Source: Actinomycetales bacterium UBA1383
GTDB taxonomy: Bacteria > Actinomycetota > Actinomycetes > Actinomycetales > Actinomycetaceae
Reading direction: 5' to 3'
Length of the DNA stretch: 64,000 nt
Assembly (NCBI GenBank): GCA_002305415.1
Contig: DBQX01000083.1
Span: forward strand, 1-64,000
Part shown: positions 58,987 through 64,000 of the stretch, piece by piece
Numbering within the stretch: position 1 is the stretch's first letter
Layout of the letters: each line of letters begins with the position of its first letter
Translations under genes and position numbers: made by a program
Notes under the pieces: generated by a model
Database searches by the model: none
Seen by the model: only the letters and a program-made list of their open reading frames with translations
Told to the model about the DNA's origin: nothing

Positions 58987-59814
58987 TCAGCCGGCGACCT
59001 GGCGCCGAACGTTCTCTAGCTGCTTTGCGACGGTTCGGTCGACGAGGTCGTCTCCGATGTGGACACGCACGCCTCCGACGACCTCCGGGTCGACGGCCAC
59101 GTTGATGTGGACGTCCCTGTCGTACTGCCGGGACAGGATGCCACGGAGCCGTTCGATCTGCTGGTCCGACAGCGGGACAGCAGTCGTCACCACCGCGATG
59201 AGTCGGTTGCGCCGTTCTGCGGCCAGTTCAGCGATCCGCAGCACGGCCGAGGTCAGCGACGGGTGCCGTGGTGAGGTGATCAGCCTGCGCAGGATCTCCA
59301 TCGTCGTCGGGAGGAGGTAGCCGCCGAAGACGTCGTCGAGGAGCTGGAGGCGGCGCTCGGCTGAGTCGTCCCGCCCCTGGAGTTCGTTGCGGAGCCGGCG
59401 CTCGTGTCCCAACAGCCGGAAAACCTGGAACAGCTCGTCGGCGACGCGCTCGATCTCTCCCCGCCGCTCGGCGCGTGCCACCGCGGTGACGCCGTGGATC
59501 CGCTCGAGGGCCCGCGTGAGGTCCCCCTCCTGTGACCAGCGCGACCGGACCATGCCCGCCACGAGGTCCACGACGTCAGGGTGGAAGGCCTCCTGCAGCA
59601 CGTCCGTCACCAGCGCGGCCTTGTCCTCACCGCTCCGGGACGGATCAGTCAGGGCACGCCGCAAAGGGGGGAAGCCGTCGATCAGGTCGACCGCCCTCGT
59701 CAGGTCGATCCGCAGGACATCGAGTTCGTCCGACGTCTCGAGGACCGCGTTCCACCGGTCCATCGCGGCAGCGACGGCCACCTCGCTGGCGGCCCGGAAG
59801 GGAGGCGGACGCAT
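58987..59814 (-). CDS. atpH: ATP synthase delta subunit
   Basis: The peripheral-stalk F1 subunit, 275 residues, longer than the E. coli protein but usual for actinobacteria. Conserved C-terminal core: VVTTAVPLSDQQIERLRGILSRQYDRDVHINVAVDPEVVGGVRVHIGDDLVDRTV. No b-type membrane domain is fused, unlike the mycobacterial atpFH protein. The ATG overlaps the atpF stop by one base (TGATG). Confidence 0.96.
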   Translation of the reverse strand: MRPPPFRAASEVAVAAAMDRWNAVLETSDELDVLRIDLTRAVDLIDGFPPLRRALTDPSRSGEDKAALVTDVLQEAFHPDVVDLVAGMVRSRWSQEGDLTRALERIHGVTAVARAERRGEIERVADELFQVFRLLGHERRLRNELQGRDDSAERRLQLLDDVFGGYLLPTTMEILRRLITSPRHPSLTSAVLRIAELAAERRNRLIAVVTTAVPLSDQQIERLRGILSRQYDRDVHINVAVDPEVVGGVRVHIGDDLVDRTVAKQLENVRRQVAG

Positions 59815-60353
59815 CACGACTCCTTGGCGCGGACCGCGGCGGAGGCCTCCAGCTCGGTCAGGAACCGGTCGATCACGCGGGACTGGAGCTCGGAATCCCG
59901 CAGCGACTCACCGACGATCCGTTCGGCGAGGTCGGTGGCGAGACGCCCGACGTCGGTGCGGAGGGACACCTCCGCGGCCAGCCGCTGCGCGTCGATCGCC
60001 CGTCTCGCGTTCTCGGCGATCTCCTCCGCCTCGGCGGTTGCCTTCTGCCGGGCCTCGACGAGTATCTGGCGCGCCTCCTCGGTGGCAGCCGCCCGGATTC
60101 TCGCCGCCTCCGCACGCGCCTCCGCACGCTCGGCCTCGAGGCTCGCGCGCAACTGTGCCGCTTCCTCGCGCGCCAGCTCGCCTGCCTTCAGACCACCCTC
60201 GATCTTCGCCGCACGCTCGTCGAGCATGGCCGTGAACGCCGGAAGGACCTTCCTGCCCAGCACGAACGCGATCACGGCGAGCGCGACCGCCGACCAGAAG
60301 ATGTCGTAGCCGGCAGGGAGCAGGATGTTGCCGGATGCTGCAGCCGGAGCCAC
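59814..60353 (-). CDS. atpF: ATP synthase b subunit
   Basis: The peripheral stalk, 179 residues: one membrane helix (IFWSAVALAVIAFVLGRKVLPAF) and a long Ala/Glu/Arg-rich coiled coil, ending in RIVGESLRDSELQSRVIDRFLTEL. GTG start 8 bp after atpE. Its stop overlaps atpH. Confidence 0.96.
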   Translation of the reverse strand: MAPAAASGNILLPAGYDIFWSAVALAVIAFVLGRKVLPAFTAMLDERAAKIEGGLKAGELAREEAAQLRASLEAERAEARAEAARIRAAATEEARQILVEARQKATAEAEEIAENARRAIDAQRLAAEVSLRTDVGRLATDLAERIVGESLRDSELQSRVIDRFLTELEASAAVRAKES

Positions 60354-60361
60354 GGCGAACC

Positions 60362-60574
60362 CTAGAAGAGGAAGCCGGTGGCCAGGCCGATGAGGCCGAG
60401 AGCCTCGACCAGCGCCATGCCGATGAACATGTTGATGCGCAGCGGGCCGGCCATCTCGGGCTGCCGTGCGGTCGCCTCCTGGGTCTTGCCCACCAGGATT
60501 CCGAGTCCGAGACCGGGGCCGAGAGTCGCGAGGCCGTAGCCGATCGTCGCGATGTTACCGGTGATACCTTCCAT
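60362..60574 (-). CDS. atpE: ATP synthase c subunit
   Basis: The 70-residue proteolipid of the rotor ring. Two helices joined by the polar loop KTQEATARQPEM. The ion-binding Glu57 lies in GMALVEALGLIG without the extra polar ligands of sodium-type rings, so protons are the likely ion. GGAAG lies upstream of the ATG. Confidence 0.97.
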   Translation of the reverse strand: MEGITGNIATIGYGLATLGPGLGLGILVGKTQEATARQPEMAGPLRINMFIGMALVEALGLIGLATGFLF

Positions 60575-60648
60575 GAGGTGGTTTCCTTCCGTGTTGTCGG
60601 TCCCGGTGGCCCGGTCCCCTGATTTCCCCGTCCTGGAACGGGAAGTCC

Positions 60649-61473
60649 CTAGTGGCTCTCGACCGAGAGCGAGATGTACACCGCCGTGAGCAGCGCGAAG
60701 ATGTAGGCCTGCAGCAGCGCGATGAAGATCTCGAGTCCGTAGAACGCGATGGACGCTCCCCACGTCAGCAGTCCCAGCGGCTTAAGCGCGAGGGAGGCCT
60801 CGAGGAAGAGGGCGTTGGTGGCCGCGAACGCCAGCACGAGGATGAAGTGCCCGCTCATCATGTTGGCGAGGAGACGGATCGTGAGGGTGAGCGGACGGAG
60901 GATGAAGGTCGAGAACAGCTCGATCGGGGCGAGGATGATGTAGAGCGGCCACGGCACCCCCGGCGGGAAGATCTGGTCCCGGAAGAAGTGCCATCCCCCG
61001 TGCGTCCGGATCCCGGCCACGATGAACGCCACCCACGCGACGATCGCGACGACGAACGGGAAGCCCACCACGGACGATCCCGCGATGTTGAGGCCGGGGA
61101 TCACGCCGGTGATGTTCATCGCGAGGACCGAGAAGAAGATGATCGTCAGCAGCGGCACCCACCTCCTGCCGCGCTCCTTCCCGAGCACCTCCTCCGCGAT
61201 GTTCACCCGGACGAAGTCGAGGGCCATCTCCGCGATGCTCTGCCCGCGCCCGGGGACGAGCCGGAGGTTCCGCGAGGCGAGGAGGAACAGCGTGACGAGC
61301 GCCGCGGTGGCGATCAGGCGCACCATCATGATGCGGTTGAACTCGAAGATCGTGCCCTCGAACAGGATCGCCGGAGGGAAGAAGTCGTCGATGGTGGGCC
61401 CGTGGAAGCCCCCTTCGCCCTCCGCCATCGGCAGGATCGCTCGGCTCAGCGCGGCTGTGGCGACTTCAAGCAC
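60649..61473 (-). CDS. atpB: ATP synthase a subunit
   Basis: The proton-channel subunit, 274 residues, about six membrane helices. The essential Arg is in LRPLTLTIRLLANMMSGHF. FVRVNIAEEVLGKERGRRWVPLLTIIFFSVLAMNITGVIPG is the conserved helix 3 region. GTG start at 61473; the frame is open further up, but homology and the intergenic hairpin place the start here. Confidence 0.95.
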   Translation of the reverse strand: MLEVATAALSRAILPMAEGEGGFHGPTIDDFFPPAILFEGTIFEFNRIMMVRLIATAALVTLFLLASRNLRLVPGRGQSIAEMALDFVRVNIAEEVLGKERGRRWVPLLTIIFFSVLAMNITGVIPGLNIAGSSVVGFPFVVAIVAWVAFIVAGIRTHGGWHFFRDQIFPPGVPWPLYIILAPIELFSTFILRPLTLTIRLLANMMSGHFILVLAFAATNALFLEASLALKPLGLLTWGASIAFYGLEIFIALLQAYIFALLTAVYISLSVESH

Positions 61474-61594
61474 AGGACCCCCGGATCTCCCGAACGAACC
61501 CACGACACAGTGGGTGATGGACAGTCCGAGCCTAGCCGATACGACGTGTCGCCGTTCACACCTTGCGCGAGTTGAGGGCGGAGGAACCCACAGG
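61474..61594 (-). promoter_or_regulatory. atpB upstream gap with hairpin
   Basis: A 121-bp gap, less GC-rich than the genes. It holds a 6-bp perfect stem ACCCAC / GTGGGT (61498-61515, 6-nt loop), 25 nt before the atpB GTG. A TAGGCT hexamer just upstream on the minus strand could be the -10 of the main atp promoter, which would place the hairpin in the 5' UTR. Confidence 0.35.
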
Positions 61595-62020
61595 TCAGGC
61601 TGGCCCGCCGGGCTCGACGACCGGGATCCGGGCGATGGCGGCGGCGCGCATCTCGATCGCCGTGGACGCGACGATGGCCACCGCGAGGACGACGAAGAAG
61701 GTGCCCCGGTGGTAGAAGTCCGCCCCGCGGACGGCGAGCAGGACGCCGAACAGCACGAGCACCTTGACAAGCCACCCCCCGACGAAGGCGGCGGAGGCGA
61801 TGGCGAGCGGCTTGTCCGCCGTCGCGAGCATGAGGGCCCCGGTGGTCAGCGTGAAGAACGCGGCGATTCCCACCGCCATCAGCGCGCCCCACATCCCGGG
61901 CCGGCCCGCCACGAACCATCCCGCCGGCACCGAGAACGCCAGCAGTGCGGCGAGCATGATGAGGAGGTGCCGGAGGATCGTCCGGAACATCGTGCGGGTC
62001 GCGGCGTCGGTCTCGTTCAC
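61595..62020 (-). CDS. AtpI-like membrane protein
   Basis: A 141-residue protein with four predicted helices (LLIMLAALLAFSVPAGWFV; WGALMAVGIAAFFTLTTGALML; AFVGGWLVKVLVLFGVLLAV; FFVVLAVAIVASTAIEM) in the position of AtpI, immediately before atpB. AtpI-type proteins help c-ring assembly or magnesium uptake in some species. GTG start overlapping the wecA stop (GTGA). Confidence 0.8.
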   Translation of the reverse strand: MNETDAATRTMFRTILRHLLIMLAALLAFSVPAGWFVAGRPGMWGALMAVGIAAFFTLTTGALMLATADKPLAIASAAFVGGWLVKVLVLFGVLLAVRGADFYHRGTFFVVLAVAIVASTAIEMRAAAIARIPVVEPGGPA

Positions 62021-63111
62021 CCCTCCACCTTAGGTGCGAGGTGCCGCCGCGTGAGCAGCAGCACGACGAGGCCCACCCCGAGCGTCCCGGCGGCCACCCA
62101 CCTGCTCGGGAAGAGGGCGAGTGAGGCGGCGCCGAAGGAGAGGACGGCCGTCCACAGGTACATGATGAGCACCGCGCCCCGATGGGAGTGACCCAGGTCG
62201 AGCAGGCGGTGGTGGAGATGCATCCTGTCGGCGTGGAAGGGCGACTGTCCCGCCCGCAGCCGCCGCACGACGGCCAGCGCGAGGTCGAGCAGGGGCACCG
62301 CGAGCACTGCGAGGGGCAGGAGGATGGGCAGGAACACGGGCACGGCCTGGCCGAGCGAGATCCGGGTGGGATCGATCTTGCCGGTCACCACGATCGTGGC
62401 GGCCGCGATCGTGAGGCCGAGCAGCATCGACCCGGAATCGCCCATGAAGATCCGGGCGCGGTGGAAGTTGTGGGGCAGGAAGCCGACGCACACGCCCACC
62501 AGCGCGGCGAGGATCGCGGTGGCGAGCGAGGAGAAGTTCTCGGGCGAGCTCACCCGGGTCAGCACGTAGGTGTAGGCGAAGTACGCCGCGCCGCCGATCC
62601 CGATCATGCCCGCGGCCAGTCCGTCGAGGCCGTCGACGAAGTTCACCGCGTTGATGGCGGCCACGACGACGACGACGGTGGCCGTGACGGACAGCCGCGA
62701 GGACCCGATGGTCAGGCCGGCGATGGGGAAGGTGACGAGGAGGACGCCGCTCCACGCGAGGATCAGTCCCGCGAACACCTGACCGCCGAGCTTCGCCCAC
62801 CAGTCCAGGTCCCAGATGTCGTCCGCCGCGCCGAGGAGGGTCACCCAGACGGCCGCGAGGAGGAGGCCGGTGGCCTCGCTGGTCTCCCCGAAGACCGGGG
62901 CGAGGAACGGGATCCGCGAGGCCATGAGCAACGCGACCACGAGCCCGAGGAGCATCGCCATCCCGCCGAGCCGCGGAACGGGGATCGTGTGGACGTCCCG
63001 GTCGCGCACGGGGGTGATCGCGTGCATCCGGCGCGCGAGGACCCGCGCGACCGGCGTGCTGATGAACGTGACCGCTGCCGCGACCACCAACACCAGCAGG
63101 TAGGTCCTCAC
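62017..63111 (-). CDS. wecA: Undecaprenyl/decaprenyl-phosphate GlcNAc-1-phosphate transferase
   Basis: A 364-residue polyprenyl-phosphate sugar-1-phosphate transferase with about ten helices. Family motifs: DDIWDLDWWAKLGGQ, NAVNFVDGLDGLAAG, FMGDSGSMLLG and the UDP-sugar loop HADRMHLHHRLLDLGHSH, which points to the WecA/Rfe type rather than MraY. It starts linkage-unit synthesis for arabinogalactan-like or teichoic polymers. GTG start overlapping the stop of the Sua5-family gene. Confidence 0.94.
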   Translation of the reverse strand: MRTYLLVLVVAAAVTFISTPVARVLARRMHAITPVRDRDVHTIPVPRLGGMAMLLGLVVALLMASRIPFLAPVFGETSEATGLLLAAVWVTLLGAADDIWDLDWWAKLGGQVFAGLILAWSGVLLVTFPIAGLTIGSSRLSVTATVVVVVAAINAVNFVDGLDGLAAGMIGIGGAAYFAYTYVLTRVSSPENFSSLATAILAALVGVCVGFLPHNFHRARIFMGDSGSMLLGLTIAAATIVVTGKIDPTRISLGQAVPVFLPILLPLAVLAVPLLDLALAVVRRLRAGQSPFHADRMHLHHRLLDLGHSHRGAVLIMYLWTAVLSFGAASLALFPSRWVAAGTLGVGLVVLLLTRRHLAPKVEG

Positions 63112-63752
63112 GGGTTCGGCTGCTCCGGTGCGAGCGCCGGGACCACCTCGGCGAGACGCCCGCGGTCGAGGACCCCCTCCCGGACGATCCGCAGCTCGCT
63201 GCCCGTCGCGTCGACGATGGTCGACGGGACGGGCCCCGCACTCGCTCCGTCGTCGAGGTAGACGGCGACGTCGGCACCGAAGTACGCCTCGGCGCTCGCG
63301 ATGTCCTGGGCGGCGGGCTGGCCGGTGAGGTTGGCGCTGGTCACGGCCAGCGGCCCGAAGCGTTCGAGCAGGGCGAGCGCGCAGGCATTGGCGGGCATCC
63401 GCAGCGCGACCGTGCCGGCGGTCTCGCCCAGGTCCCAGGCGAGCGAGGGTTGCGCGCGCAGGATGACGGTGAGGGCGCCGGGCCAGAACGCCTCGACGAG
63501 CGCGCGCGCCTGCGGACTGACGTCGACGGCGAGCGCGTTGACCATCCCCGGATTCGCCACGAGGACGGGCGGCGGCATCTGCCGGCCGCGCCCCTTGGCC
63601 TCCAGCAGCCGGCCGACGGCGGTGGGCGAGAAGGCGTCGGCCCCGATCCCGTAGACCGTGTCGGTCGGGAGCACCACGAGCCCACCCTTCTCCAGGGCAC
63701 GGACGGCGGCGTCGAGGGCGCGCGCGGGGTCTTCGCTGTACGAGACGATCAC
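63108..63752 (-). CDS. tsaC: L-threonylcarbamoyladenylate synthase
   Basis: A 214-residue Sua5/YrdC/YwlC-domain protein that makes threonylcarbamoyl-AMP for t6A37 in ANN-decoding tRNAs. Motifs: GGLVVLPTDTVYGIGADAF, LEAKGRGRQMPPPVLV, FWPGALTVIL, VALRMPANACALALLERFGPLAVTSANLTGQPA. It lacks the Sua5 C-terminal domain. GTG start overlapping the prmC stop (GTGA). Confidence 0.94.
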   Translation of the reverse strand: MIVSYSEDPARALDAAVRALEKGGLVVLPTDTVYGIGADAFSPTAVGRLLEAKGRGRQMPPPVLVANPGMVNALAVDVSPQARALVEAFWPGALTVILRAQPSLAWDLGETAGTVALRMPANACALALLERFGPLAVTSANLTGQPAAQDIASAEAYFGADVAVYLDDGASAGPVPSTIVDATGSELRIVREGVLDRGRLAEVVPALAPEQPNP

Positions 63753-64000
63753 GGGTGCCAGTCTCCCACCTGGCGGGTCCCGCGGGTGCGAGTGGCACGC
63801 ACCATGCGATCACGCCCGGTCAGGTCTCTCAGCGTCCGCACGTCGTCGAAGCCGCCGACCTCCGCGAGCGCGCCGCGGACGGCGGCGCCCTGCACGTCGG
63901 CGTGCTCCATCACGAACACCCCACCGTCGCGGAGCAGCCGGCTGGCCGCCCGCATCACCTCGCGCGGGACGTCCAGGCCGTCCGGCCCGCCGCCGTAGAG
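63749..64000 (-). CDS. prmC: PrmC, release factor glutamine methyltransferase (3' part)
   Basis: The C-terminal 83 residues of PrmC; the gene runs off the window end. LYGGGPDGLDVPREVMRAASRLLRDGGVFVMEHAD and GGFDDVRTLRDLTGRDRMVRA match PrmC after its NPPY motif, which lies outside. It methylates the GGQ glutamine of peptide-chain release factors. It is the first visible gene of the coupled prmC-tsaC-wecA-atpI series. Confidence 0.88.
   Translation of the reverse strand, partial: LYGGGPDGLDVPREVMRAASRLLRDGGVFVMEHADVQGAAVRGALAEVGGFDDVRTLRDLTGRDRMVRATRTRGTRQVGDWHP

Overview
This is a high-GC chromosomal window from an actinobacterium, and it holds core rather than mobile genes. The lineage markers are two WhiB regulators (WhiB1 and WhiB7 types), the mismatch-repair endonuclease NucS next to a DUF2550 gene, PdtaS, a UPF0182 protein, the GlgE alpha-glucan pathway and UvrD2. 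The ATP synthase delta subunit is not fused to a second b subunit, which argues against mycobacteria; the arrangement fits Micrococcales-type actinobacteria. The genus cannot be fixed from sequence alone. I saw no rRNA, CRISPR array, insertion sequence or prophage.

Layout. 0.3-3.6 kb: gatCAB amidotransferase (minus). 3.6-7.1 kb: a phospholipase D/cardiolipin synthase converging on ligA. 7.2-10.1 kb: an orphan FHA-FtsK/EccC-like triple ATPase. 10.1-12.6 kb: a small membrane protein, whiB1 and a PdtaS-like kinase. 12.6-16.7 kb: a DUF2505 gene, zwf, and a small operon ending in thyA-dfrA, then initiator tRNA-Met (minus). 16.9-26.2 kb: a block with the gene content of the mycobacterial Rv3193c-Rv3199c region (UPF0182, PDZ/Lon protease, DUF2342 metalloprotease, a cysteine-rich protein, whiB7, uvrD2). 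26.3-31.1 kb: the operon etfB-etfA-cysteine desulfurase-mnmA-nudC, in which nudC is frameshifted. 31.2-44.6 kb: glycogen/maltose-1-phosphate metabolism (glgX, glgP, glgE-treS-mak-glgB) with a tryptophanyl-tRNA synthetase inserted. 44.7-50.5 kb: a thioredoxin-TPR protein, two envelope proteins, a DivIVA-like coiled coil, a GntR regulator, a hypothetical protein and a hydrolase. 50.6-53.4 kb: nagA, a GH1-like protein lacking its catalytic nucleophile, and a small Cys-rich protein, all translationally coupled. 53.5-54.6 kb: nucS and DUF2550. 54.6-62.0 kb: the complete atpIBEFHAGDC cluster, preceded by prmC (cut by the window end), a Sua5/YrdC/YwlC-family gene and wecA.

How the genes work together. 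TreS, Mak, GlgE and GlgB give a full route from trehalose through maltose and maltose-1-phosphate to branched alpha-glucan; GlgP and GlgX degrade the product. The cysteine desulfurase and MnmA supply and insert sulfur for tRNA 2-thiouridine. thyA and dfrA form the dTMP/folate cycle. The envelope and energy genes at the right end are the usual housekeeping set.

Most notable. (1) A whiB7 leader with a candidate promoter, an upstream A5 run, a 31-codon upstream ORF and a hairpin in attenuator position. (2) A repeated promoter-start arrangement, -10-like hexamer (ANNNT core) then 6-7 nt then ATG/GTG, at about fifteen genes, implying extensive leaderless transcription. (3) A GH1 protein whose TENG nucleophile motif reads TVGG. 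(4) A single-base frameshift in nudC. (5) A TrpRS that looks like the auxiliary, indolmycin-resistance-associated type.
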